From Fulvivirga kasyanovii (GTDB lineage Bacteria; Bacteroidota; Bacteroidia; Cytophagales; Cyclobacteriaceae): a DNA stretch of 57,928 nt. This document shows positions 8,352 to 17,215 of the stretch, in pieces. The stretch lies in assembly GCF_009711405.1 (NCBI RefSeq), contig NZ_SMLW01000673.1:5325-63252 (forward strand), written 5' to 3'. The position numbers and the translations under genes are program-made. How positions within the stretch are numbered: the first letter of the stretch is position 1; every line of letters begins with the position of its first letter. The notes beneath the pieces are model-generated. The model was not told the DNA's origin and did no database searches. It saw only the letters and a list, made by a program, of their open reading frames with translations.

Positions 8352-9095
8352 TCAGTCTTTTAAATATTGAACTAATTCAGGCAATTCACTATGTATTTCC
8401 TCCACTACAAGATCGCACACCCTAAAGGCTCCGTATGGTGAAAGATGGGTATCATCAGCGCGACCATCAGGCAACGACGAATATTCCCCCGGATTAATGT
8501 GAAGAAAAAGTTGTTTCGAACTCTCTTCTCCATAGTTAATCAGCAGTTCACGTGTTTTAGCCTCCAGATCAAGTAATGGCACTTTTTCTTCTTTAGCCAC
8601 CTGACGCACTACATCCGGGTATTTACCGTGAGTATCGACGAGCTTTCCTTGTTCATCGAATTCCCTGCGAACGATAGGTGTTGCCAGCACTGGTTTTCCT
8701 CCTTTAGCACGGGTATCTGCTATATATTTCTTCAGGTTGGCTCTGTATGCAGTATCTGGGTCGGTGTAGCGTTTGGGGTCTTTGATTTTTTGATCGTTGT
8801 GCCCGAACTCGATAATCACGTAATCACCCGGACTGATCAGCGACAGTACCTTGTCCCATCGGCCTTCGTCCATAAAGCTTTTTGTGCTTCGGCCATTGAC
8901 TGCATGGTTATCTATACGGATGCCGTCCTTTAAATACAAGGGAAAAACCTGGCCCCACCCCTTTTCAGGATTACCATTTTTAAAAGGTTTGTCAGCCACA
9001 GTAGAGTCGGCCACCAGGTATATGGTTACTTCATCGTTCTGCAGCAGAAAAGCTAACGGACTAAATAAAAGCAGCAGTATGAGGGTTTTCATCAT
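8352..9095 (-). CDS. Rhamnogalacturonan acetylesterase, CE12/SGNH hydrolase (copy 2)
   Basis: A 247-residue SGNH hydrolase with a short signal peptide (LLLLFSPLAFLL). Block I reads VADSTVAD, so the usual Gly before Asp-Ser is Ala, with nucleophile Ser31. The other blocks are intact: NGRSTKSF, FGHND with Asn100, and DDTH with Asp214 and His217. It is a diverged tandem paralogue of the gene that follows it, sharing the plan but not close identity, which suggests different acetyl positions or chain contexts rather than simple dosage. It starts 36 bases after the GH28 stop. Predicted periplasmic. Confidence 0.87.
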   Translation of the reverse strand: MMKTLILLLLFSPLAFLLQNDEVTIYLVADSTVADKPFKNGNPEKGWGQVFPLYLKDGIRIDNHAVNGRSTKSFMDEGRWDKVLSLISPGDYVIIEFGHNDQKIKDPKRYTDPDTAYRANLKKYIADTRAKGGKPVLATPIVRREFDEQGKLVDTHGKYPDVVRQVAKEEKVPLLDLEAKTRELLINYGEESSKQLFLHINPGEYSSLPDGRADDTHLSPYGAFRVCDLVVEEIHSELPELVQYLKD

Positions 9096-9131
9096 TTATA
9101 ATTATGTGGTTTTAATGGATACAGAACTATT

Positions 9132-10796
9132 TTACCTGAGCTTAACGGCCTTCTTTTTTACTTCACTCCCCATCTTAATCTGCTCTTTTTCAATTTCACT
9201 TTTATTAAAATGGATATTTTCTGAAGCGTTACCCAGCACACGTACAGCAGGTTGACTTCCTTCTTTGTAGTCCAGATTCGAGATATCTACATTGGTGCCA
9301 TTAAAAATGGTAAGCGCATTGCCTTTTTCCTGCAGTATTTTCACATTTTTAAATGTTATCTGATCAGAATCAATTATGGTAATACCATTTTTTGCTTCCA
9401 ATAAGGCATTTTCGAGCGTTACATTTTTTAGTTTCATTTCAGGGAGCCCCTGGAATAAGGCCGCAGTACCTGAACCGGTAGCGGTAATGTTCTTCATATA
9501 AATGTTCCTGAATGAAGGTGTCTCCTCAGTAACGGGCATTGGCTCCTGATCTGTCTCGGCTACCTCCTGCCCTTCTTCCAGTATGGGAGACTGGCCTCCG
9601 TAAAACATATTGAACCTGATAGCTTCTGTTGGTATATCAATCATATCAATATTGGAGATATAAATATTCTCTACTACACCTCCACGGCCGCGGGTACTTT
9701 TAAACCTGAGGCCTACATCTGTACCTATAAAAGTGCAGTTGGAAATATGGATATTTTTTACCCCTCCCGACATTTCACTACCAACCACGAAACCTCCATG
9801 GCCATGATACACTGTATTGTTTTTTACAATCACATTCTCTGTGGGTATACCACGCTTCCGGCCATCTTCATTTTTACCTGATTTGATACAAATAGCATCA
9901 TCACCTACGTCGAAGGTATTGTTATAGATCAATGCATTTTTACACGATTCGAGGTCAAGGCCGTCGCCATTCTGCGAATACCAGGGATTGCGGACGGTCA
10001 GGTTTCTGATGGTAACATCTTCGCACATTAAAGGGTGGATGTTCCATGCCGGCGAATTCTGGAAAGTGGGGCCATCAAGCAATACCTTCTTACAATTGAT
10101 AAAACTGACCATTACGGGGCGTAAAAAGTCTTTTACCGCTTCGAATTCTTCGCGTGTTTCATATGGGGGCACATTAAAATTCTTCACCAGTTTCTGGGCT
10201 TTTTCATAGGCCTCAGACGGGTACCATACTTTGCCATCTTCACTCACAATACCCCCTGACTTCAACAACTGTGCCCATTGGGTCGGCGACATTTTACCTT
10301 TTTTCACAGGTCTCCACGAGTCTCCGGAGCCATCAATGATCCCCTTGCCTGTAATAGCGATGTTTTCCAGGTCTTTTCCATAGATCGGTGACTGGCAACG
10401 GTAGGTATCCAGACCTTCGAAGCTGGTCCCTATGAGTGGGTATTTGCTTTTATCTTTACTGAAAACAATCAGTGCGCCCTGCTCTACATGCAGGTTGATA
10501 TTACTTTTGAAAACAATAGGGCCAGTCAGCCATATACCTCTTGGCACAATAAGCTTGCCTCCACCTTTTTCAGAAAGGGCATCGATAGCCCGGGCAAAAG
10601 CCTGGGTGTTGTCAAATATGCCATTACTCACGGCATCGTAGTCTTTTATACTTACTGCATGGTCAGGAAAAGAAGGGGTGCTCACTTTGGGCATTTCAAA
10701 TTCAACCCCTGCGTACATTTTATCCTCCTGACTTCTCCCCTGATGGTATGAAAGTACCAATAGCAACATGAATGCCCTCAATATATTCTTTTGCAT
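9132..10796 (-). CDS. GH28 polygalacturonase / rhamnogalacturonase-type glycoside hydrolase
   Basis: A 554-residue protein with a signal peptide ending near GRSQ. After an N-terminal pectate-lyase-3-like stretch (SIKDYDAVSNGIFDNTQAF, with VPRGIWLTGPI), a right-handed beta-helix carries the four GH28 signatures: NGDGLDLES near residue 277, GDDAICIKSG near 297, GHGGFVVGSE near 332, and LRFKSTRGRGG near 363. These hold the three catalytic Asp residues, the His and the Arg-Lys pair. GH28 enzymes hydrolyse alpha-1,4-galacturonan, xylogalacturonan or rhamnogalacturonan by inversion. No lipobox is present, so it is probably periplasmic and exo-acting on imported oligosaccharides; the exact linkage is not determinable. 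Confidence 0.92.
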   Translation of the reverse strand: MQKNILRAFMLLLVLSYHQGRSQEDKMYAGVEFEMPKVSTPSFPDHAVSIKDYDAVSNGIFDNTQAFARAIDALSEKGGGKLIVPRGIWLTGPIVFKSNINLHVEQGALIVFSKDKSKYPLIGTSFEGLDTYRCQSPIYGKDLENIAITGKGIIDGSGDSWRPVKKGKMSPTQWAQLLKSGGIVSEDGKVWYPSEAYEKAQKLVKNFNVPPYETREEFEAVKDFLRPVMVSFINCKKVLLDGPTFQNSPAWNIHPLMCEDVTIRNLTVRNPWYSQNGDGLDLESCKNALIYNNTFDVGDDAICIKSGKNEDGRKRGIPTENVIVKNNTVYHGHGGFVVGSEMSGGVKNIHISNCTFIGTDVGLRFKSTRGRGGVVENIYISNIDMIDIPTEAIRFNMFYGGQSPILEEGQEVAETDQEPMPVTEETPSFRNIYMKNITATGSGTAALFQGLPEMKLKNVTLENALLEAKNGITIIDSDQITFKNVKILQEKGNALTIFNGTNVDISNLDYKEGSQPAVRVLGNASENIHFNKSEIEKEQIKMGSEVKKKAVKLR

Positions 10797-10847
10797 ACGA
10801 ATTGTCTCTTTATTGTAGTAATAGTCTTGTCTATATAAGTTCTTTCC

Positions 10848-12494
10848 CTATTTCAAAGGGGTTACTCTAAACCAGTCGTAGTCAGCATAGCCTGAGTCGT
10901 TGATCTTATCCTGCCTAACGGCGAATATGCCAACTTTTGCACCTATCCAACGTCCTGGCACTGCTGTGAACTCTCCACCAACAGCTTTAAACTTCTTGCC
11001 ATTTTCGCTGTAGCTGAACTGGCACCTGGCACCCTCCCGCACTTCTACCTTGAAATAGACTTCATTGTCTTTCAGCTTTGTAATGATCTCCTGCTTTTCT
11101 TCGTTGCCATGCCTTACATCGTTCGCCGTGGTAAAAGCGATATAAAGGCCATCTTTCTTGCTGACAAGGCTGATATGTGCATAGTCTTCTCCCATAACCA
11201 GCAAGCCTGTCTTCTCATTCTCCAGCTCTTCGTTGGGGTTGAAAGTCAATTTGGTCGTAGCCGCAAACTCCAGTGCAGGAAATTTCTGTAACAGCAGGTT
11301 AGGAGCTCCCCATAAGCTTTTTGCATCTTCGGGCAATTGATCGGTGTAAAGCCTGAGTTTTCCGGCTGCTGCGTTGGGAAATGCCCAACCAGCCTTCGGA
11401 TTTGCATGCCATTGCCATTGTACCCCCAGCCTGTTGCCACTAAACTCATCTGTATCAGGAGGGGTTTGTTTGGGATAGCTTTTACCAACATTCGGTTTTT
11501 TGTAGATCATTACGGGCTGTCCTTTGCCATCGCCATCAAGGTCTTCACCGATCACCGGCCAGTCATTTTTCCAAACCATGGGTTGCAAATGCACTATGCG
11601 TCCATAGGCTTCTCTATCCTGAAAATGCGCAAACCAGGATTCACCTGATTCCAGTTCAACCCAGCCTCCCTGATGCGGGCCGTTAATGGCTGTATTGCCC
11701 TGATCCATCACTATGCGGTCTTCATAAGGACCGTATACATTTTTGGAGCGCAATACGGTTTGCCAGCCTGTAGGCACTCCTCCTGCCGGGGCAAAAATGT
11801 AGTAGTAGCCGTTTCTTTTATAAAATTTAGGGCCTTCTATCGTTGGGTGATTTTCGTGCCCGTCAAATACGATGGTGCCTTCATCTAGCAGCTTTGTGCC
11901 GTCGGGGCTCATTTTATTGACCACCAGAACACTTTTTATTCCTGCACGGCTACCGGCAAATGCATGTACTAGGTAAGCATTGCCGTTGTCATCCCAAAGT
12001 GGGCACGGATCTATAAGTCCCTTTCCTTCCTGCACCAAAACAGGTTCTTCCCACGGCCCTTCAGCTTTTTTTGCCTTAACCATGTAAATGCCAAAATCCG
12101 GGTCACCGTAATAGATATAAAATTCGTTGTTATGATAACGAATGGAAGGAGCCCAAACGCCATTGCCATGTTGCGGCTTTGAGAAATGATCAAAAGGAGC
12201 CTGCCTATCCAGTGCATAGCCTATCAGCTTCCAGTTAACAAGGTCTTTGGAGTGTAGTATAGGCAAGCCGGGAATAGCATTGAAACTGGATGAGGTCATA
12301 TAAAAGTCATCACCCACTTTACAAATGTCCGGGTCAGAATAGTCTGCGTACAGGATCGGGTTTTTGAATGTTCCGTTGCCCTGGTCTGCCACCCATACTT
12401 CGGACAGGTCATTATTCTGACCAAAGCCTGTATGGCCGACAGCAAAGGCCGCGGTAAATAATAGTATTGCTTTAAATAAGTTGTTGGTTTTCAT
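10848..12494 (-). CDS. GH43 arabinofuranosidase/xylosidase-type glycoside hydrolase
   Basis: About 548 residues, using the ATG at 12492-12494 (MKTNNLFK, then a signal peptide ending at GFGQ). The reading frame extends upstream to 12521, but that would overlap the preceding gene and spoil the signal peptide. A five-bladed propeller shows the three acidic residues: Asp54 in DYSDPD, the LIDPCPLWDD Asp near residue 161, and IEGPKFY with the general acid near 217. A C-terminal beta-sandwich (roughly 345-548) resembles the GH43_C2 domain. The layout resembles GH43 subfamily 12-like enzymes, so removal of alpha-L-arabinofuranose from arabinan side chains is most likely; beta-xylosidase remains possible. 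Predicted periplasmic. Confidence 0.87.
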   Translation of the reverse strand: MKTNNLFKAILLFTAAFAVGHTGFGQNNDLSEVWVADQGNGTFKNPILYADYSDPDICKVGDDFYMTSSSFNAIPGLPILHSKDLVNWKLIGYALDRQAPFDHFSKPQHGNGVWAPSIRYHNNEFYIYYGDPDFGIYMVKAKKAEGPWEEPVLVQEGKGLIDPCPLWDDNGNAYLVHAFAGSRAGIKSVLVVNKMSPDGTKLLDEGTIVFDGHENHPTIEGPKFYKRNGYYYIFAPAGGVPTGWQTVLRSKNVYGPYEDRIVMDQGNTAINGPHQGGWVELESGESWFAHFQDREAYGRIVHLQPMVWKNDWPVIGEDLDGDGKGQPVMIYKKPNVGKSYPKQTPPDTDEFSGNRLGVQWQWHANPKAGWAFPNAAAGKLRLYTDQLPEDAKSLWGAPNLLLQKFPALEFAATTKLTFNPNEELENEKTGLLVMGEDYAHISLVSKKDGLYIAFTTANDVRHGNEEKQEIITKLKDNEVYFKVEVREGARCQFSYSENGKKFKAVGGEFTAVPGRWIGAKVGIFAVRQDKINDSGYADYDWFRVTPLK

Positions 12495-12501
12495 ATGCAC
12501 T

Positions 12502-13476
12502 TTAGTTCTCCACATTATCATTAAGTTTTTGGTTGGGGTTCCAATCTTTAAATATCATTTCTAAAGTAAATTTCCCAAGATCATCTTTAGTCAGTTGGCG
12601 AGACCATTCCACGCGGGCACCTTTTGCTGCCCCTGGCCCGGATGAATTATACTCTGCATAGAATACTGTATTTTCTGCCTCCGGTTTATTCCAGTTGTGC
12701 CACCCTTCGGGCTTTATGTGCTTGCCCATTTCACAATTGATGAATACGGTTTGGGCATAAGGTCTCCAGGGTCTGCCGAGGTACACGCTTTGCTCAGGGG
12801 CATCTCCTGTTAATTTGCAGTTGATGAATACCAGCCCATAATCAGCGCCCTGATCAGTAGATGCTGCTGTAATATAGCTCCCTCCGTTTTTTGAAAAGAT
12901 CTCGCAATTTTCAAAAACGGCAGTTGACCATCCGAAAATAAAATCGGTTGTACCTTCTATATAGCAGTTTTTGTAATATTGCCTGCTACCCTTGCCATGA
13001 GGATAAAGTGTATCCTGAAAACCAAGAAAACGGCAATTTTCGAATATCACCTTGTCTCCATCGATGCGCACCGCCACGGCTTGTCCTACAGGGCCTGAGG
13101 AATTTTCGAAGGTGATGTTACGAGCTGTAAAGCCTTCTCCAAAAACAAAAAATCCTGATGAGCCTGAGGTACCGATCTCTTCTCCAAACCTGTTGGTCTT
13201 GGAAGCGTAATCGTCATAGGTAATGGTTGTCTTGCTCACATCCTCGCCAATGAAAGTAACATTGGTTTTGGAGGCGGGAAGGATTAGTTTTTCCTTATAC
13301 CGACCATTTTTGATGAAAATGCGGGTTTCATTCTTTCTCAGGTCCGGCACTGCATTGATGGCTTCCTGTATAGTTTTGAAATCGCCGCTTCCATCACCGG
13401 ATACTATAAAATCGTAGTCTGCCCCAAATAAGGATGCAGAAACAAATAAAAATAAACTGCTCAGGATCAACTTCAT
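12502..13476 (-). CDS. Pectinesterase (CE8), predicted periplasmic
   Basis: A 324-residue CE8 beta-helix with a cleavable signal peptide ending near FGAD and no lipobox. Catalytic landmarks are present: QDT near residue 152, TTDFIFG near 176, and LGRPWRPY near 235. It removes methyl esters from galacturonan oligosaccharides. Because it lacks a lipid anchor and a T9SS domain, it is probably soluble in the periplasm, unlike the other two CE8 enzymes in the window. It overlaps the stop of the GH105 gene by 4 bases (ATGA), a sign of coupled translation. Confidence 0.9.
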   Translation of the reverse strand: MKLILSSLFLFVSASLFGADYDFIVSGDGSGDFKTIQEAINAVPDLRKNETRIFIKNGRYKEKLILPASKTNVTFIGEDVSKTTITYDDYASKTNRFGEEIGTSGSSGFFVFGEGFTARNITFENSSGPVGQAVAVRIDGDKVIFENCRFLGFQDTLYPHGKGSRQYYKNCYIEGTTDFIFGWSTAVFENCEIFSKNGGSYITAASTDQGADYGLVFINCKLTGDAPEQSVYLGRPWRPYAQTVFINCEMGKHIKPEGWHNWNKPEAENTVFYAEYNSSGPGAAKGARVEWSRQLTKDDLGKFTLEMIFKDWNPNQKLNDNVEN

Positions 13477-14786
13477 TCGCTATGGCTGTTTATAACCTTA
13501 TCGTACTCCAATGACGCCATAATAAACGGGCCTATGGCTTTGGGATCATTATCCCTTTTTTCTTCATTGATATAATACTCGTAAGTGCCACTTCTGTAAG
13601 GATCGCCTCCCAAACCTGCAACTGCACATACCTGAGTAATGCTTATGGAGCCATCATCTTCAGTTTTTATAAGATTTTTAAGCAGCCCCTCGTAAGCCTC
13701 AATACCATTTTCGGCAAACTTTTGGTCGAGATAGCCTTTTTCAACACCCTTTAGCAAAAAGTAAGCAAACATGGATGAAGCAGATGCTTCGAGGTAATTT
13801 CCTTCTTTTTCGCCCATATTCACTACCTGGTACCACAGCCCTGAAGTATCCTGATACTTTACCAGTCCGGCAGCCATCTTGTTGGCAATGTCAACAATCA
13901 TTTGTTGCTTGGGGTGGTCTTCAGGCATATAATCCAGCACGTCAACCAGCGCCATAGCGAACCAGCCCATGCCACGCCCCCAGAAGTTCGGGGAAAGGCC
14001 GGTTTCTTTATCAGCCCACTCCTGCTCTCGGCTTTCATCCCATCCATGATAATAGAGGCCGGTTTCAGGATCATAGGCATATTTATCTATCAGATAGATT
14101 TGATTGGCAACGTCATCGAAAAGTGCGGGTTCGTCAAAATTTGCAGCATACTTTGCCAGGAACGGTGACCCCATGTAAATACCATCCAGCCACATTTGAT
14201 GCGGGTATCTCTTCTTGTGCCAAAAACCTCCTTCGCTGGTACGCGGGTGCTCCTTCATCTGGTCTCTCAAAGTGTGAATTGCCACTTTATAGTTTTCTTT
14301 ACCGGTTTCTTTGTACAGGTCAATCAGAAACTTGCCAGGATTTACCCTGTCGATGTTGTAGTCAGTTTGCTTGTAGGTTTTTATCTCTCCTTCCGCATTG
14401 ATCATGGAATCTGCATAGGCAACGGCATAGTTGTAATACTTTTTGTCTCCGGTAGCTTCCGAAAGTTTCAGAAAGGAGGAACAAACAAGACCATTGGTAT
14501 ATTCCCATTTGGGCTTTGGCCTGAAATCAAGGTATTGTGCATCAGGAGTTCTTTTCATTTCCGAATCTGCCATTTTTACCGCCATCTCTTTACCACTTAC
14601 TTTTGCAGTCACTGTGGTTGCCGGCACTTCGGCTTTTACCTCTTCTTTGCCCTGATCACCTCCTTTACCTGAGCATCCTGCCAGTAGCCCTACCGACACC
14701 ATGATGACGGACATAGCTCCAAATCTCTTTGCCTCCCGCATTCCAAACTTCCCGGGGCCGGGGAATACATTGCTTCCTGTCTGCAT
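13473..14786 (-). CDS. GH105 unsaturated rhamnogalacturonyl hydrolase, lipoprotein
   Basis: The frame is open from a GTG at 14822 (449 codons, overlapping PL1 by 4 bases); ATG at 14786 or at 14741 are better starts, and the latter gives a standard lipoprotein signal ending LLAGC. The mature protein is an (alpha/alpha)6 barrel of the YteR/YesR type with HQMWLDGIYMG (catalytic Asp), WGRGMGWFAMALVDVLDYMPEDH and GLWYQVV. GH105 enzymes remove the unsaturated uronate left by lyases at the non-reducing end of pectic oligosaccharides. Residues after the lipobox Cys are SGKGGDQ, without the acidic run seen in its neighbours, so it probably stays on the periplasmic side. Confidence 0.9.
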   Translation of the reverse strand: MQTGSNVFPGPGKFGMREAKRFGAMSVIMVSVGLLAGCSGKGGDQGKEEVKAEVPATTVTAKVSGKEMAVKMADSEMKRTPDAQYLDFRPKPKWEYTNGLVCSSFLKLSEATGDKKYYNYAVAYADSMINAEGEIKTYKQTDYNIDRVNPGKFLIDLYKETGKENYKVAIHTLRDQMKEHPRTSEGGFWHKKRYPHQMWLDGIYMGSPFLAKYAANFDEPALFDDVANQIYLIDKYAYDPETGLYYHGWDESREQEWADKETGLSPNFWGRGMGWFAMALVDVLDYMPEDHPKQQMIVDIANKMAAGLVKYQDTSGLWYQVVNMGEKEGNYLEASASSMFAYFLLKGVEKGYLDQKFAENGIEAYEGLLKNLIKTEDDGSISITQVCAVAGLGGDPYRSGTYEYYINEEKRDNDPKAIGPFIMASLEYDKVINSHSE

Positions 14787-14818
14787 ATTTTGAGTTTTTC
14801 TGGTTTTTGATATTTCTA

Positions 14819-16144
14819 TCACTTCACTAGTTGGTTTAAATAAACTTCTATATTGGTATATTCATTGTCTATCCCATATGCAACTGCATCGTTGCTGTCT
14901 TTGGGGTTGAGTCCATATTTGGTTTCCCATTTGTCGGGCATTCCATCATTATCTGTGTCCTCAGGGGCTTTTTTGGTTTTAAGTTCAGGCCACCCCCCTA
15001 CGTCTTTTTGAGAGTCAATAATACCGTTATTAAAGCTGGCCGTGCCCTTTTTCACCTCTTCTACAATTCTTTTATCTACTGCATCCCTGCAATGGCTTGC
15101 CCCTGCACTTGCCAGAACGGATTCATAGGCTTCTTCGGCTGTTTGCGTATTTATAGGAATGGCCTCAAAAGGTTCTTCTGCTTTAGTGCTCTCAGGGTTT
15201 TCACATTGGACACCTCCGGCCCAGTTGTTTTCTGTTACTTTCTCGCTCCCTGCCACATAATTTCCATGTACATAAAATTTCCCATAGGGTTCGCTGGGGT
15301 TTACTATCCTATCTTTTATGGACTTTTTGGTAGCAGGCCCGGCTTTGTAGTAGTTGTTGACCATATTATATCTGCCTTTTTCACCACCATAAACACTGTT
15401 ATGACCCCAGTTATAAATTACATTGTTCCTGAAATCAACAAGCTCTTCGGGACTGTTGGGTGTTGAAGATGAGCCGCTAAACCTGGGGTTACGGCTGCTA
15501 TGGTGTGCTATAAGGTTGTGGTGAAAAGAAGTATTTACCCCGCCCCATATTCCACCATACCCATGGGCACCTTTCTTGTGGACTGACTGGCTGAGGCTTT
15601 CAGAAATTATACACCATTGTAGGGTAAAGTCTGAGTTTTTGTAAAAAGAAGCACATTCATCAGTAGACCAGCTTACAGAGCAATGGTCGATGATCACATT
15701 TCTATTTCCTCTGCCTTTGAAGGCATCATCTTCAACATGTTCTTCATCCCCAAGCCTGAAACGGATATAGCGGATAATCACATTATCGGCACTAACCCTT
15801 ACCGGATAGTTTTTGATGCAAATGCCATCTCCGGGTGCCGATTGTCCGGCAATAGTAAGCTCTCCATTATCTATGGGTAAGTCTGATTCCAATGCGATAT
15901 TACCGGAAACGGCAAATGTGATAATACGTGGCCCTTTCGCTTTAATTGCTTCCCTGAGGCTTCCGGGGCCAGAGTCATTTAGATTGGTCACGATCAGAAC
16001 CTTGCCTCCACGCCCTCCGGTTGCATATTTACCAAAGCCTTCCGCCCCGGGGAATGCCAATTGCTGCGCACTTATTATAGCAGGCAGGAAAATAGCTCCA
16101 CCGATAAGGACATTCCTGAAAATTTTTACTATTCGTAACTTCAT
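14819..16144 (-). CDS. Pectate lyase, PL1 family, predicted periplasmic
   Basis: A 441-residue protein with a Sec signal peptide (ending ISAQQ) and no lipobox. The PL1 pattern is clear: GAEGFGKYATGGRGGKVLIVTNLNDSGPGSLREA at the start of the helix, VIIDHCSVSWSTDE, GAHGYGGIWGG, HHNLIAHHSSRNPRF with the catalytic Arg near residue 220, and VDFRNNVIYNWG. It cleaves demethylated galacturonan by beta-elimination, leaving an unsaturated end for GH105. Near the C-terminus a DTDNDGMPDKWE segment looks like a calcium-binding thrombospondin-3-like loop. It is close in pattern to the lipoprotein PL1 two genes upstream, implying duplication. ATGA overlap with GH105 downstream. Confidence 0.9.
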   Translation of the reverse strand: MKLRIVKIFRNVLIGGAIFLPAIISAQQLAFPGAEGFGKYATGGRGGKVLIVTNLNDSGPGSLREAIKAKGPRIITFAVSGNIALESDLPIDNGELTIAGQSAPGDGICIKNYPVRVSADNVIIRYIRFRLGDEEHVEDDAFKGRGNRNVIIDHCSVSWSTDECASFYKNSDFTLQWCIISESLSQSVHKKGAHGYGGIWGGVNTSFHHNLIAHHSSRNPRFSGSSSTPNSPEELVDFRNNVIYNWGHNSVYGGEKGRYNMVNNYYKAGPATKKSIKDRIVNPSEPYGKFYVHGNYVAGSEKVTENNWAGGVQCENPESTKAEEPFEAIPINTQTAEEAYESVLASAGASHCRDAVDKRIVEEVKKGTASFNNGIIDSQKDVGGWPELKTKKAPEDTDNDGMPDKWETKYGLNPKDSNDAVAYGIDNEYTNIEVYLNQLVK

Positions 16145-16147
16145 TAT

Positions 16148-17215
16148 TTATTCCACCCTTTCTAAAAATGTATTTACCTCATCCAGCACCATATCCGGGC
16201 TCCAGTTATCTTCTACAACTGGTTCTGTATAAGTTGTTTTGAATACATTGGTGATCGTGTACCCGACTGCTTCAGTTTCCGTAAGATAGCTTATCCAGTC
16301 TACTCTGCCGGATTTATCAGCTCCTTCACCTGTATTGGCATATTCGGCGTAGCGGACAGTCTTCTCGTTATCCGTGTTGCCCCAATTGTCCCAACCTGCG
16401 GGTTTTATGGCATCAGACATTTCACTGTTGAGAAACACAACCGCGGCATATGGTCTCCATGGTCTTCCCAATGTAGTTATTCCTTCCCCTTCACCGGTTA
16501 TTTTGCAATTGTTGAATACATAACCATAATTAACATATGACTCGGTGGAAGCTGCGGTAATAGCGCTGCCTCCTTTGGTGTACAAATCACAATTCTCAAA
16601 CCAGGCTGTAGCCGGGCCAAAAATAAAATCCGTAGACCCTTCGATATAGCAGTTACTAAAATATTGCCGGGACCGGCCTCCGTACATGGTGTCCTGATAA
16701 CCCAGGAACCTGCAGTTTTCGAAAACTGCCTTATCTCCACTGATATACACCGCTAATGCCTGACCAACAGGGCCGGAAGAATTTTGAAAAGTGATGTTCC
16801 GGGCATAAAAGTTATCTCCATGCCAGTAGCTGGATGCAGAGCCGCTGGTGCCATACTCCTCTCCTGTGTCCTCATTGACCTTGGAGGCATAGTTGTTATA
16901 GGTAAGGACTACCTTTTCAGCGTCCTCACCTATAAGTGTCACATTATCTTTCTTCTTTTCTAATGTAATGACCTCTTTATACACACCATTTTTGATGTAA
17001 ACGTAAGTTCGTTCTTCTTTCAAAAATAGAATAGCATCAAGCACTTCCTGCACGGTGGCAAAGTCACCGGAACCATCCTGGGCCACCACGTAGTCATAGG
17101 TAACCGGATCTTCCTCAATGGTATTGGTGTCTTTCCCATCATCTTCTCCACAGCCTGATAATATTATACCCGGTAAGAGTAGTATAAACAGACCAAATAC
17201 CTTCTGTTGGATCAT
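16148..17215 (-). CDS. Pectinesterase (CE8), predicted surface lipoprotein
   Basis: A 355-residue CE8 with a lipoprotein signal (lipobox LSGC, Cys22). The residues after Cys22 are GEDDGKD, resembling the acidic lipoprotein export signal of Bacteroidota, so surface display is likely. Catalytic landmarks: QDT near residue 172, STDFIFG near 193, and LGRPWRPY near 249. It demethylates intact or partly cut pectin outside the cell, preparing it for the adjacent surface PL1 and SusCD import. It overlaps the PL1 stop by 4 bases (ATGA) and is 3 bases from the next PL1. Confidence 0.91.
   Translation of the reverse strand: MIQQKVFGLFILLLPGIILSGCGEDDGKDTNTIEEDPVTYDYVVAQDGSGDFATVQEVLDAILFLKEERTYVYIKNGVYKEVITLEKKKDNVTLIGEDAEKVVLTYNNYASKVNEDTGEEYGTSGSASSYWHGDNFYARNITFQNSSGPVGQALAVYISGDKAVFENCRFLGYQDTMYGGRSRQYFSNCYIEGSTDFIFGPATAWFENCDLYTKGGSAITAASTESYVNYGYVFNNCKITGEGEGITTLGRPWRPYAAVVFLNSEMSDAIKPAGWDNWGNTDNEKTVRYAEYANTGEGADKSGRVDWISYLTETEAVGYTITNVFKTTYTEPVVEDNWSPDMVLDEVNTFLERVE

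Noticed and set aside
14196-14672. Plus-strand open frame of 158 codons opposite the GH105 gene
   Set aside because: It is the complement of a clear GH105 coding region; its composition reflects the opposite strand.
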